DNA of 64,000 nt from Rutpela maculata (GCA_936432065.2 OW386285.2:170481984-170545983), one strand, 5' to 3'; counted from the stretch's first letter, positions 18,067-30,709 are shown. Notes: generated from the sequence alone by a model not told the origin. Numbers and translations are program-made.

Positions 18067-21000
18067 ATACACCCCCGCATACCTTACTAACCGTAAACTC
18101 AAAAAATCTCTATTATATGAAAGACGCAACTGGTAAATTTAAAATCTTAATTGACACAGGTGCAGGCATATCAATTTTTAAACCTAAAACAGCTGAAAAT
18201 TATAGACGTAGATCTCCTGAAAATGTAATTATACATGGTATCACCGATCAAAAAATTTATATCAACGAATCTGTTCTCATCCCCTTTTCAGATGAGTCAC
18301 ACAAAGTTTATATCTATAATCTAGATATAGATTTTGATGGATTATTAGGCGCAGACTTTTTAGAACATTACGAATGCCAAGTAGACTTTAAAAATAAACA
18401 ACTAGTCACACATTTTAAAACCGTACCACTATTTAAAGTCACGGAAGAAACTACAGTAAATTTACCTGTACAGCCAACTAGTAACTCTAACATCAAAAAC
18501 CAAAATCTAAATTTAGGCAACATCAAAAATTTAATTTCTATCGAACCTCGCATGGAAAAAATCTGTAAACTAAAATGTAACCTGCGAAATACCGAGGCTA
18601 TACTGTTAGCCCAGGAAAACGAGAAAGTACGCTTACCAAATGCCATTGTCAAAATCGATCACAATGGAGAATTTTTAACTTCAATAATAAACGCAAACGC
18701 CATCCTAAACTTTTCAAATCTTAACCTGGAACCAGTACAAAAATTCAAATCAATTTTTAATTTAAATACTCCAAACTCTGACCAACACTTACAGACAGAC
18801 AGATCCTTTGAAATCAGGAACGAATTGCGCTTGGATCATCTAAACGAAGAAGAGGCCGAAATAGTAACGCAGCTTTGTTTAGACTTTCAAGATATATTCT
18901 ATTTAGGAGACAATTTGACTTTTACCAACGAAATCAAACACCCTATTGACACCGACAATTCCCGACCGATATTTACGAAATTGTATCGCTATCCTCAGGT
19001 CCATAAAGAAGAAGTTAAGTCCCAAGTATCGAAAATGTTAAGTCAAGGTATTATTCAACTCTCAATCTCACCTTGGTCCTCTCCTGTCTGGGTAGTTCCC
19101 AAAAAACTGGACGCTTTTGGTAAACAAAAATGGCGCGTTGTAGTCGACTACCGCAAACTCAACGAGGTTACAATCGGTGACAAATATCCTCTGCCCAACA
19201 TTTCCGATCTTTTAGACCAACTTGGCAAATGCCAATATTTCACAACCTTAGACTTGGCTTCTGGTTTTCACCAAATAGAAATTAAACCCGCAGATATTCA
19301 AAAGACTGCTTTCACAGCTGAGAACGGTCATTATGAATTCGTGCGAATGCCATTTGGACTCAAAAACGCTCCATCAACTTTTCAAAGAGTTATGGATAAC
19401 ATCCTGTTAGGCATTCAAAACGAACGATGTCTCGTCTACATGGATGATATTATTATTTACTCTCCTACAATTCACGAACACATTTCCCGTCTAACTGAAG
19501 TCTTTAAACGCCTTCAAAAAGCCAACCTCAAAATTCAACCAGACAAATGCGAGTTTCTCCGCAAGGAAGTCGCTTATTTAGGACACTTAATTACAAAAGA
19601 TGGCGTAAAACCCTTCGAAGGTTGACGCTATTTTAAATTTTCCCCAACCGAAAAATCCAAAAGAAATCAAATCATTTCTAGGCTTAGCCGGATATTATAG
19701 GCGCTTTATTCCTAATTTCTCCAAGATAACCAAGCCCTTAACAAAACTACTACAAAAAGACGTACAATTTCTCTTCAACAATGATTGTATAAATTCTTTT
19801 CAAAATTTGAAACAAACGTTAACGACAACTCCGATATTAATCTACCCCAACTTTGATGAACCTTTCGTTCTAACCACTGATGCGAGCGCATTTGCCGTCG
19901 GCTCGGTGCTGAGCCAGGGGCCTATTGGCAAAGATTTACCCATTGCCTATGCTTCTAGAACCTTGTGCAGTGCAGAAACAAAATATTCAACGATTGAACG
20001 CGAGCTTTTATCGATAGTATGGAGTGTAAAGCACTTTAGACCATATCTGTATGGTAGAAAGTTCAAGCTTGTCACTGACCACAGACCATCACCTAGCTAT
20101 TCTCTATAAAAGATCCAGGAAGTAGACTTGCCCGTTGGCGACTCAAATTAGAAGAGTACGACTACGAAATAATTTATAAACCCGGCAAAATCAATAAGAA
20201 CGCAGACGCACTTTCCAGAATCAAAATTAATCGTTTTTCCGAATGTTCCAAATTCTATTCAAAGGTTCTAGCCGCGAACGACGAAGAGTCAGACGATGAC
20301 GAAAACCCTGACAATAACGATGAAATCACTGTCGAACAAATTTCTCGAGAATTTGAAACTTTCACCAACCTATATAAAACAACATCTTTAATAGACTATT
20401 CAAAAATCAAAGCCTCAAACAAACAACTCTTATACCGAGAACATGAAGATATTATAACCTTCTTCCAACAAAATAACTTACAAGACCTACATCACAAAAT
20501 TATCGAGGACATATTTGAAGAAAACCCCGAATTTCATAACGATAAAATCAATATTGTATCGAGCAAAACAGTCAGACATAGGAGATATTATCATCCCTCT
20601 ACCTTTTGACATCGAATCTGTAAATGAACATCTATTTTTGGTATTATTTAAAAATCAAGATGTCCTAGATCTCTCTAAGACATACTTTGTCGAAAATAAT
20701 TTAGACCTCCCCATACTTGAAATCCTATCATTCACTTTTGCGGAAAAAGACTTAAAAGTAGTAATTTGTTAAGATATCGTCAGAACTGCCGACGAAGATG
20801 AAATTCCAATTATATTGGAGCAAAATCATTTTAGTAAAAATAATCTACATCGCGGAATAAATGAAACGATTAGAAGAATTAGAGAAAAATACACTTGGCA
20901 AGGTCTAACTAAAGACTAAAGTATGCCAGAAAAACCTTAATAACCCTCTAGTAGTCACAAAAACCCCAAGAACACCATTCGAAAGAATTAACATCGATTT

Positions 21001-21785
21001 GTTCGAATTCCCAACTCGAAATTACGCGTTAACTATTCGCGATGAGTTAACTAAATTCACACAAGCCTATGCAGTCCCGGACAAATCCGCAAAATCCGTC
21101 GTAAAAACCTTGTTGTTATACTTTCAACATTACGGTACCCCGCTAAGAATCCATTGCGATTACGGTGGCGAATTTGACAACCGCTTGCTCAAAGATCTCT
21201 GCACCCTCTACGACATAAAATTGACTTATTCAAGCGTAGGACATCCCCAATCGAACGGATCCATAGAAAGATTTCATGCTACTCTAGCTGAAATGATAAG
21301 AATTCATAAAACTGAAAATCCGAACGAACATCCCTTCACAATCTTACCATATGCAGTAATATGCTATAACAATTCAGTAAATAAAACACACGGTTTCACC
21401 ACATACGAACTTGTATTTGGACATACGTCCAACAGACCACCTGAAACTTTGTATAACCAAAAAGAGTTAATAACCAAATACGTTAAGGAATTTAAACAAC
21501 AGAATATCCCACTACTATAAAATAGCCCGTAGTCGAACGCAAGCTCAAAAGGAGAAAGCGAAAGTTCGCTTTGATAGAAATGTTCCCCAAAAACGACCCG
21601 AATACAAAATAGGTGACTTAGTTTACGTAAAAGAATCACAAATCAAAAACAAATTGCAAAACAAATTTAACGGTCCCTTTAAAATAAAAGAAATTTTCCA
21701 AAATTCTGCTACCTTTTTAAATCTCGAAACGAAACAAGAAACTAAAGTAAATTTTGATAGAATGAAACCATATACTGAAAATTAA
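18067..21785 (+). pseudogene. pol: Errantivirus pol (protease, RT, RNase H, integrase), multiple frameshifts
   Basis: Domains follow the Ty3/Gypsy order. The protease motif DTGA is at 18,152-18,163. The RT is well preserved (18,900-19,620) with YMDD at 19,437-19,448. RNase H has TDAS (about 19,877) and TDHR (about 20,074). The integrase zinc-binding part is scrambled near 20,770-20,935. The integrase core (20,975-21,520) keeps Asp near 20,996, Asp at 21,158 and Glu at 21,266, with the usual 35-residue spacing. The GPF-type C-terminus ends at the stop 21,783-21,785. Frame breaks lie near 19,617, 20,095, 20,560, 20,770-20,935 and 21,520. All catalytic blocks can be recognised, so decay is moderate, but no intact polyprotein can be made. 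Confidence 0.85.
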
Positions 21786-21786
21786 A

Positions 21787-21797
21787 TTTATTTTCAG
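21787..21797 (+). promoter_or_regulatory. Putative env splice acceptor
   Basis: A pyrimidine-rich TTTATTTTCAG lies just upstream of the open env frame and right after the pol stop. Gypsy-type env is known to be made from a spliced RNA; the donor would be upstream and is not in the window. Confidence 0.5.
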
Positions 21798-21798
21798 G

Positions 21799-23638
21799 TT
21801 TCTCCTGCTGTTCGGATCAGCACTCTGTCAATACAAAATTACTCCGATCAATAATACTGTTGGTGTTTACTACCACCAAGACACGGACATCGTGGTGACA
21901 AATGACAAATGGACTCTGCTAGTGCATAAAAACATTTCATCCCTCAAAATAGCTTTTGACAAAAATCAAAATATCTTAGACAGAATCTTGTACACTCTCA
22001 ATAATGGTGATCACAAGTCAATTATTTTTACGAGTGAAATTAAAACAGACTTTAACCTTTTAACACAAATATCCAACTCTATAAAAACGAAATTTGACGA
22101 AATCTTTTCAGACACAAAAAGATATAAACGAGGAATACTTAACGGTATCGGTACAATATTCAAATCCATAACTGGAAACCTAGATGCTGAAGATGGCCAG
22201 TACTATACTAATTGTATAAATAAACTAAATAACGACGAACATCAATTGGAGAACTTAATCAAAAATCAAATTTCAGTTACGACTTCTGTTATTAAAAACT
22301 TCAACTCGACTATACAAAAATTACAAATTGACGAGGAAACGTTTAACAAAGATCTCGAAGAAATCGAACGCACAATTCAAACCATGACTCAAGCTATTGA
22401 GGCCGCTCATATAAAACTAAAATTCTTATACATTTCCGAACAACTAATGGCGAGCTATTTGTATATCGAAGATAATTTAAACGACATTCTAAATTCAATA
22501 ACATTTGTCAGACTAGGAATCATTCACACGTCAATCATAACCTCTAATCACTTAGTGACAGCACTACAAGAAGCTTCACAGAGCTTACGAAGGAACAATT
22601 TGCCTCTCCCCATTAAATTATCGGCAGTTGCTAAGTATTTGGATATTATTGAATTACAAGCGTTTCAAATGGATTCTAACTTAGTATTTGTTTTAACAAT
22701 ACCACTTGTTGAACCCCAAAATTATAACACCTATCACCTATACCCTATCCCGATACTTGATAACAGAACTGGTCTACATCACATTTTATCTATCTCACAA
22801 AAGTTTATCGCGAGAGACGATGATTCTTTAATGTACATACCTATACAAAATTTGAAAGAATGCAAACCTCTTTATTTTGGAACCAAACTATGCTCAAACC
22901 TTTACGCTTATCCCATCGATCAAAATGCCATATGCGAAGCCAGAATCCTCAAACCACTAGTTAGACTCCCAGAAAACTGCCAGACCTCCTTCATCATCAG
23001 TCAAGGGTACAATGTCCAAGAACTTGAAGACAACTCATGGCTAATAATTAATTCCGAACCACTTCACATTACCATCAACTGTCCAAAGAGAGAATCCACA
23101 ACAGAGCTAATCAACAAAAATTCCATCATCAAACTACAACCAGGATGTTACGCCTATGCAGGCATCACCCGAATACAAGCCAGTGCTAAAGACTTTTCCG
23201 AAATTAAGGACAACTCATACCCTATCCAAATTCCTTTTGAATGCTGTAATCACATGCCCGACAAAATCGAAATTCCAAAATTAAAACCTCTCAAATTAAA
23301 CAATCTCGACGTAGAAGACCTAGATACTGCTAAAAAACAAATTGGACCAATATTCCAAAGACCTGGATGACCTCATAAACGAACCTTTTGTGACCAAACA
23401 CATATCTTGGTTCACATATTTCATAATCACTCTCATCATTCTATTAGTTCTACTTTACATAACCTGTAAATGCAGAAGAAGAGGATGTGGAGCATTGCGA
23501 ATCCAACCCTCAACGGACAACCCTCCTTCACCTCCTTCAGAGCGAAGCAGAGTTTTTACCAAATTCCCTAGACTGATCCCTCCAAGAAAGCGACCCGGTA
23601 TTAAACCTCAAGAAGAAGAGGACATCGAGTTAACATAG
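21799..23638 (+). pseudogene. env: Errantivirus env (F-protein-like envelope), one frameshift
   Basis: Envelope glycoprotein gene related, by layout, to the baculovirus-F-like Env of gypsy elements. The frame is open from 21,799, just after a splice-acceptor-like TTATTTTCAG, and begins with a hydrophobic signal-like stretch (FLLLFGSALC) with no ATG. This fits translation from a spliced subgenomic mRNA that supplies the start. A furin-type RYKR site is at about 22,120-22,131 and is followed by a Gly/Ile-rich fusion-peptide-like segment. The main frame stops at 23,368-23,370. A frame break near 23,330-23,345 moves the transmembrane segment (about 23,408-23,465) and basic cytoplasmic tail into the overlapping frame that ends at 23,638. 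It is the best-preserved gene of the provirus. Confidence 0.82.
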
Positions 23639-23888
23639 ACTTTCATATGTGGAGTTTTACCCTTGTCTATTAATTTAGACCATTGTATTTTATTCTTATT
23701 ACATTTATGTAATCTACTACTCGCTTATTATTATTATCATCTACCAATTTTAACTTTTATGTATCTTATTATTTTGCTTTGTATTCATTCAACATTGTTT
23801 CAATTTATTTTGCATTATATTCATTTAACGTTTCTAACAATTTTCAAAAGTTGCTGCATAACATCAACTTTTTTATTAAGGGGAAAGT
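23639..23888 (+). other. Errantivirus 3' untranslated region with polypurine tract
   Basis: An AT-rich 250-bp stretch between env and the LTR. It ends in AAGGGGAAAG (about 23,878-23,887), a suitable primer tract for plus-strand DNA synthesis, next to the LTR start. A hydrophobic 87-residue frame (23,663-23,926) crosses into the LTR and is not supported as a gene. Confidence 0.55.
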
Positions 23889-24251
23889 TGTTATATAAAA
23901 TTATACGCTATATCATCAAGATATAAAGCGACATTACAGATAGCATCATATTACAGTATTAGATAACAGCTTCCTTTGAATTGCTTATCTAGATATTAAG
24001 TTTCATTTTAACTTCTCACAATATTATGCTGATTAGCTAGCTTGCATTTCCTTTGTTCAACTTTGGCTGACACATCATTTGAAAACTTATAAATAAGACT
24101 AACGAGCATTTGTACCAACAGTTATCATACTCACTTCATATTAAATGTATCATACATAAATTGTATCTTTTATTCAGAAATCAACGTTGATTCCTCATGT
24201 AACTAAATAAAAAGTTTTTAAAAAGTCAATCACGCAAACAGTGATCTAACA
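23889..24251 (+). repeat. Probable errantivirus 3' LTR
   Basis: Borders are inferred: it starts TGTTATATAA just after the polypurine tract and ends GATCTAACA, giving inverted ends TGTTA/TAACA. TATAAATAAG (about 24,089) could be the promoter and AATAAA (about 24,206) the poly(A) signal. The next bases are TATATA, in line with the TATA target preference of errantiviruses. No second LTR is in the window to confirm the borders. Confidence 0.55.
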
Positions 24252-24956
24252 TATATACTTACAATGGATTTTAATCTTACAATGGATTTTAATGTAAATT
24301 ATATGAAATCTATTGTATTAGTATGTTTAGTTTAGTAAGTATTGTAACTTTTTTAGGTTGACTACCATTGAAATTCCATGAAAACTTTTCAAATTAATAG
24401 TTGTAACTAATACTTTTCAATGGGTGTACTGAGAAATCCTTATTAAATTCTTATATAAAACTAAACTAACTTCAAATCTTATATATACTAATTATTTCTT
24501 ATTAAATGTTATAAAATTCATCCCTGGTTTCCTGATGAAACATTATTAGTTTTACTACTATTGGAACCCCATGAACACTTATCAAATTAATAGTTGTAAA
24601 TCATTATTAATACTTTTTAATACATGTCCCTATAAATTGTTATTAAGTTCTTATATAAACTAAACTAATATGGACCCATGAAGTCTTATAAAAATAAGTA
24701 GAAATATATCCTTATAAAAATGTATAGAATGCCTACTAGGAACTCCTTGGTATATCTTTTCAATTTCATTACTCTTCAGATTCCAAGAAAACAAAAGTAT
24801 TCGAAATACCTTATTCATACTTTTTAACTTGCATCCTTACACGTTTCCATTAAATTCTTATATAAACTAAACTGATATATACCCATGAAGTCTTATAAAA
24901 ATAAGTACAAATATATCCTTATAAAAATGTATAAAATGTCTACTAGGAACTCCTTA

Positions 24957-27530
24957 TAGTATAGAATAGAATAGAATAGAATAGAATAAGTTTTATTTGT
25001 GCAAAAATGTACAGAAATTGTACAAAAATAAACAGTTAAGTCACAGAAACCTAGTAAAAGGTTTGTTCGTGACTCCTGTAATATTTACAATTTGTTGATA
25101 TGGCAGTAATAATAATACATATAAAAAGTTTCTAAAAAACAATAAAATAGTACTTACAACTAAAGTAAATCTAAATGAAATAACACAAGGTACATTCTTA
25201 CAATAAAATAATATAAAGTGTTAAGTTACCAATTTTACAAGTTTCTTAAATACAATTAAATAGTACTTTTTACTAAAGTAAAATTGAAAATAAAATTCTT
25301 ACACTAAAATAATATAAGGTTTTAAGTAATTTACTAATTATACAAGTTAGGGTATTCTATAATTACAAAAATGTAGGACGCTAGATAAATATGTGATCAA
25401 GATTTATATTTGAATTTTTAATCCACATTTTAATTTTTTTACTGTATAAAATGATGCTGCCATTAAATAGTCTAAGTTCATTCGGTAGTATATTGTAAAT
25501 TTTAGATAGGTAATACAGGAAATATTTTTGAGTTGTCGTTTTGTGTGAGATAGGAAGTATACATTTATGATTTTTTATGGCTCTGGTGTTATATTCATGT
25601 TCAAAACGGGTTACGGAATTTTTATGCTTATAATAATATTTCAGTATATCAAATACATACAGTTCTCTTAAAGTGAAAACATTAAAATTCGAGAACAAGA
25701 TTCTAGTTGGGTAACGCATTGGTTTCCTAAGGATGGTTTTAATAATTATTTTCTGACAGACAAATACTTTTTCTAGATTATTTTTATAAGTTCCACCCCA
25801 GGACAGAATGCCATACGTTAACAACGGCTGTACAAGAGCATAGTAACAATTCCTAATCAATTTATTACTAAGAATGCCGCTTAAACTTTTAAATATGAAC
25901 ATGCATTTTTTTAATCTTTTTGTTAAACAGTTAATGTGTTCATGCCATTTAAGAGACTGATCAGTGATTACGCCAAGGTATTTGATGTTATTAGTTTGTT
26001 CAATATACGAGGGACAATTACATGCATTTCGATTGCATATATCCTGGTGTAGAATTAATTGATTTAAATTGACTTTGTCACGAAGTGAAAAACATATAAA
26101 TTTTGATTTTGATGTATTCAGTTTTAGCAAACTGCTATTCAACCATATTGTTATAACTTGTAATATGTGTTCAGATTTTGAGCGAACGTCCTCCCAAGAA
26201 TCACCGCTAACGTGAATAACTGTATCGTCGGCATAAGCAAAAATACTCACACTATCCGTATCAGTATTTATAAACAAATCATTAACGTAAATTATGAAAA
26301 GTACAGGGCCAAGAACTGTACCTTGTGGTACACCACACGTTACTGTTGATTCGCTACTTCTTTCATTATTTGTTACAACATATTGTTGTCTGTTGCTGAG
26401 ATAAGTTTTTATTAAATTATAGGAACAGCCTCGGACCCCGTACATTTCTAATTTTTTCAGAAGCTTTGCATGGCTGATAGTATCAAATGCCTTTGCTAGA
26501 TCTAGAAAGATAGCAGCTGTCGGTATGCTTTTATTTACATCATTATATATTTTTGTTGTCAAGGCCGTAATTGCATCCTGGGTGCATTTATTTTGTCTGA
26601 ATCCGAATTGATTATTTGAAAGGATATTGTATTTTTCGAAATAATTATACAATCGTGCGGTTATTGCTTTCTCAAAAATTTTTGCTATATTTGATATGAG
26701 AGAGATTGGACGATAGTTTGCCATCTGATTACGATCGCCACCTTTATGTAATGGTTTAACAATAGCGCACTTTAATATTTGAGGAAATATTCCCGACGTC
26801 ATTGACATATTTATTAACTGAGTTAGTGTTTTCACTATATATAATAATATTATTTTTATGGTGGGTGATCGTATGCCATCTATTCCTGGAGAGACATTAT
26901 TACCTAGACTGTTAATGTAATTGGTAGTTTCTTGTTCAAGAATCGGCTCTAAAAACAGTGAATGAACAACTCGTTTAATCTTGCTTTTAGTATTATTATT
27001 AGTTTTTGGTATACTTTTTGTGATGTTTGAGCCAACATTTAGAAAATGATTGTTGAAACTTTCGGCAATTTCTTTATTTTGTGTTATAGTATGATTGTCT
27101 TTTATAATTTCTTCAATTTTGTTATTATTATTATTTTTATTATGTATTACTTCATTTGTGATTTCCCAGATTTTTTTAGGATTATTTAAATTATTTTTGA
27201 TTAGATTTGAAAAGTATTCTTTCTTGGTTTTTTTTAATAGACAATTTAAGTGATTTTTGTATAATTTATAGTGCTCTTTTAATTGCAGATTATTGGGTTC
27301 TTTCATTGTTTTTAGGTACATATTGTTTTTGTTATTGATTGATGTTATTAACCCGTGCGTTACCCACTGTTTTCTTTTAATATGTTTTCTGGTCAATGTT
27401 CTAGTTTCAGTTGCTGCGTTTAGAATATCTTTTATTTTGTTTATAAAATTTTCTGTGTTAATATTTATGTCATTTGTGTTTAATACATCTACCCAGTTTA
27501 CTTTAGCTATATTTTCTAGTACTTCTTTTA
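24957..27530 (-). mobile_element. Jockey/Rex-like non-LTR retrotransposon, minus strand, 5'-truncated
   Basis: Read on the minus strand, the copy begins inside ORF2 at about 27,530, runs through the RT to a stop at 25,381, a 3' UTR of about 400 bp, and a tail of TAGAA-type pentamers (24,960-24,985 on the + strand as repeated ATAGA). The flanking E1 tandem-repeat unit is continuous across the insertion when compared with the intact unit at 24,735-24,780, which fixes both borders to within a few bases. A pentamer tail in place of poly(A) is typical of several I/Rex/Daphne-type clades; I cannot assign the clade from sight. Confidence 0.82.
25381..27529 (-). CDS. Non-LTR ORF2, reverse transcriptase (5'-truncated, otherwise intact)
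   Basis: The frame is open from the truncation point (about 27,529) to the TAG at 25,381-25,383, about 715 residues without a stop. There is no native start; an internal start near 27,396 would be a TTG. The endonuclease is missing. The N-terminal part (EYFSNLIKNN, NPKKIWEITNEV) is the usual linker, followed by RT motifs: YRPISLISNIAKIFEK (about 26,700), NNQFGFR (about 26,600), FLDLAKAFDTISH (about 26,500), GVPQGTVLGPVLF (about 26,320) and YADDT (about 26,230). The C-terminus has no CCHC knuckle. The lack of stops means a fairly recent insertion into the satellite-like E1 repeat. Confidence 0.85.
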
Positions 27531-28016
27531 CATTTCATTACTCTTCAGATCCCATAAAAAGCCACAAAAATATTCGATGTAATACCTTATTAACACTTTT
27601 TAATACGTATCCTTATAAATCCTCACTAAATTATTATATAAACTAAACTGATAACAACCCCTCAGATCTTACAAAAACCATATACTAATTGTTTCTTATG
27701 AAAGATTACAGAACTCGTATTTGATTTTACTGATGAAACCTTTTCAGTTTCAACACTATTCAGATCCCATGAGAACTTATCAAATTAAAAATTGTAATGC
27801 CATATAAAAACTGTTTTTAGTATAAACACTTATGGAAACATACCAATAACAACATGGGTATTCCAACTCAATTAAGATTCCTTTAGATACTTATTCATCC
27901 CAATATAATTTCTATATGGCAAAATTAATGTACTGTATTAAACCTTATAAACCAGATAGGCTTTTATGATTACCCATAAAAAATTTATAATTATCTATAA
28001 GTTTGAAATAGGATTT

Positions 28017-29330
28017 TTTGACAGGGATCCGATATAAAACTTATAGTTTAAACCGGATCCTTCACCATTTCTTAGAATGCAACGTATGAGCGAATAACAC
28101 TATACGATCAAATTATAGTGTTAAAACTAAAAAAAATTGTCCGCCACTTTGGGGTGTCCGCCATATTGAATTTAATGTGACGTCATGTTATTTTCGTATT
28201 CTTCTCAGCAAACCCTTCCATTTGATACCCATATCATGGGGGTGCATAAAAAAATAACTGGTCCGCCATCTTTGGGAGTCCGCCATATTGGATTTAGAAT
28301 GACGTCACTTATCTAACCATGCATTGTCATCCAAACTAAACGTGTATGCAAAATTTCAGCTCAATCGGTTGGGGATAACTGTTTTAATATTGACTTGCAA
28401 GATTTGAACTAAATAAACAAACTAACATACAAACATTGCAAGTTAAATAAAAGCTTGTAAAAATGAATCGTTTTGGGAAGATAGAATTTGTTAAAATTAA
28501 GAAAGAAAAAAGTACGTAAGGGATTTGTTCATTTGGGAAATAATCTTGACACCGGGTGGCCACGAGAACTGGCCTAGGCTTACAGCTCCTTTGTTTATGA
28601 ACCAATTGTTTTGAAACTTGGAACATGCATATAACAGTTATTTTCCGATTTAGTGAATGTGTAGTCAAAATGGCCGACTTCGGGTTTCGACGGAATTAAC
28701 ATCAAATTTAATTTTTTTAATGGAACACCCTGTATATTTTGGTATTTTTGGAATCTACGGACCAAATTCTATCTAATCACTTTGCGAGATTTTCGTTTTT
28801 TTTTTTAATAATTTTAAAATTTGTAATTTCATTTTTCAACCCATAAGGCTGTGACTCTATCTCTACTCTTTCATTCACACAAATGATAATTCTTAGTAGT
28901 AAGTTAATATTAAGTGTATTGTAGGCCAATAAATTTTAAACTGTTGGTTTTTGATACGAAAGTAATTTTTTTTTAAATGGAACGTGTATGGACCATCCAC
29001 AACAGTAGATAGATAATTTTATTTCGAATGCGACAATATACGATATGTCTAGTTTTATTTCTATTTAACACTAAAAAATTGAATAATTAAAAAATAGGTA
29101 CTTACCTTATTCTTCATTGCATATCTTTATTTCATTTTAATGAAACAATGTACTGAGCTACTTACGTACCTACAAGGTAAAATAATAAACAAAATTGCGA
29201 ACAAAAACATACACACAAAATCAATACACAAAAATTTGAACAAAATTGTTATTAAAAAATTAAACTAAATCAAAATACTACCAAAACGAGTTTTGAATGC
29301 TCTAATGTAAAGTAGCTTTTAATTTCATTT
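28017..29330. other. AT-rich non-coding stretch with an internal duplicated block
   Basis: No supported gene. A block of about 60 bp occurs twice in tandem: GTCCGCCA...GTCCGCCATATTG...TGACGTCA at about 28,138-28,190 and again at 28,260-28,310, with spacers that differ. 28,384-28,740 resembles the flank of dispersed insect repeats (GGAACACCCTGTATATTTTG at 28,720). The rest is unremarkable AT-rich DNA. Confidence 0.5.
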
Positions 29331-30126
29331 TTAATGTCCAATTACGTATTCAAAATGATTTCCGTTCTCCGCAACACAAAGTTGTGTCCTATTTAAAGTA
29401 CACCGAACTAGTGATGGGCGATATATCACGAACTGTGATTTAATCACTGATATTAAGAAATCACAGGTAACGACTGTTAGTAAAGTTGGCAGAAAAGCGT
29501 GACGTGATCACGACTTTCCTTCCGTATTTCGTTGCCTTGTCGTGGTTCAACCAAGACCAATATAATAATTAACAATTTCTCCCGTACGTCGTATTATGAA
29601 AGTCGTGATCACATCACGTTTTAAATTCACTAATATAAGAAAATCACAGAAACGATTTACGTTGTGATTGAAAAATCACGATATCGCCCATCACTACACC
29701 GAACAACATTTCTTAACTCATCGTTCGAAATTTCTTGGAATGCTTGTGTTACTCTATTACGCAAGTCTTCAAATGTTGTTGGTGGTCTGGAGTAAACTTT
29801 ACTTTTAAGGTATCCTCACAAATAAAAATCGAGGGGAGTCAGATCAGGTGACCTAACTGGACCATTAGTGTCAATCCACCGTTCTTCGTAAGTTTGATTT
29901 AGGTAATCGCAAACGATATGGGCATTGTGTGGTAGTGCCCCATCTTGATGAAAGTACAAATAATTTTTTAAATTCTGGGATAGATTGTTAATTTCATTTT
30001 GGATTTCGTTTTGGAGGAATTTAAGATACCTTTCGCCAGTTAAAGAACCATAAAAAAATATGGGACCAATAATTCTGTTTCCAATTATCCCAGCCCAAAC
30101 GTTAAAACCGAACTTGTCTTGGAAAT
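29331..30126 (-). pseudogene. Tc1/mariner-type (DDE) transposase C-terminal relic, split by a MITE
   Basis: On the minus strand the frame reads FGFNVWAGIIGNRIIGPIFF (near 30,085), FHQDGALPHNA (near 29,945) and RSPDLTPLDFYL (near 29,840), and ends at the TAA at 29,331-29,333. These are the conserved second-Asp and third-acid regions of Tc1/mariner-superfamily transposases common in insect genomes. A TGA near 29,816 replaces the Trp of the WGYLK-type motif. The gene is split by a 288-bp MITE at 29,409-29,696; with one target duplicate removed the frame is restored across it. The N-terminal part is missing: at 30,127 the sequence changes to the terminus of another repeat (CCTGCCAAAAAACTC). Confidence 0.75.
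29409..29696. mobile_element. hAT-type MITE with 8-bp target duplication
   Basis: It starts TAGTGATGGGCGATAT and ends ATATCGCCCATCACTA (perfect 16-bp inverted ends), and is flanked by identical 8-bp CACCGAAC (29,401-29,408 and 29,697-29,704). The interior is also largely self-complementary around TCACGA/ACGTGATC motifs. An 8-bp duplication and TAGTGATGGGC ends fit the hAT superfamily. It has no coding capacity. Confidence 0.92.
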
Positions 30127-30271
30127 CCTGCCAAAAAACTCATATAGAAAATAATTCAGAATTAATACTTATTAATACTTTTCTCAGAGCACGAGGAGGA
30201 TCTATGTGACTGATGATGACAATTTTATGAATTTCTATGACATTCTATGACACAGCAACATTATATCGTAT
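30127..30271. repeat. Left end of repeat element E2
   Basis: It starts CCTGCCAAAAAACTCATATA and matches the block at 36,933-37,085 closely. It continues at 34,408 after the LTR retrotransposon that interrupts it. Confidence 0.7.
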
Positions 30272-30709
30272 TGTGATGTGTTTACATCCTTTTTGTAAAC
30301 AGCCTGTATCGTGGGTTCGGAAATTATAACACCAGGGTAACACTAACACTAATTTATTAACTTACTAATTACAACAACAATTAATTACTTGACTAATAAT
30401 ATACTGTGTACTACAATTCAATTATTCAGTCACTTTATCACTGTGTTTACTCCTTACTCTCTGACCATCTCAACTGACTACTAAAACTGTACTAACTTGT
30501 CCCCTCTGGTTTACTCCATGCCTTATATACCTAAAGATACCGAATTTTCTGTATGACGTCACCATTCCCTAGATAGTTCCAGAATAGATGTCATTCACTC
30601 TAGAGCTTCTAGTAGGTTATTTCTCTAGTAGGTGCAAATCTCTACATTCAGGCATCCGAACTAATTGAATTCTATGTTGCCTACATTCTGGGGGTTGCGA
30701 CACATAACA
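30272..30709 (-). repeat. LTR (3' LTR of the minus-strand element)
   Basis: 438 bp, TG...CA ends. It shares nearly all of its sequence with the right LTR but differs by small indels and several substitutions (for example 33,956-34,407 has an extra GGGGGATC and a repeated AACTAATTG block), so the insertion is older than the 47,829-57,049 element. Confidence 0.9.

Larger units (their letters stand above)
24252..28016. repeat. Tandem-repeat element E1 (right part), interrupted by a non-LTR insertion
   Basis: AT-rich DNA made of diverged units of roughly 205 bp. Recurring blocks are CCATGAACACTTATCAAATT-like (24,367; 24,568; 24,782; 27,767) and CTTATATAAACTAAACT (24,460; 24,648; 24,860; 27,632). 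The array is interrupted at about 24,957-27,530 and resumes in the same unit afterwards. It ends with TTTTTTGACAGGG (28,004-28,016), the inverted form of the terminus seen on the other two large repeats of the window. No coding capacity seen. Confidence 0.6.

Noticed and set aside
23663..23926. Hydrophobic 87-residue frame after env
   Set aside because: Crosses the polypurine tract and the LTR start and is made of AT-rich codons; no evidence that it is translated.
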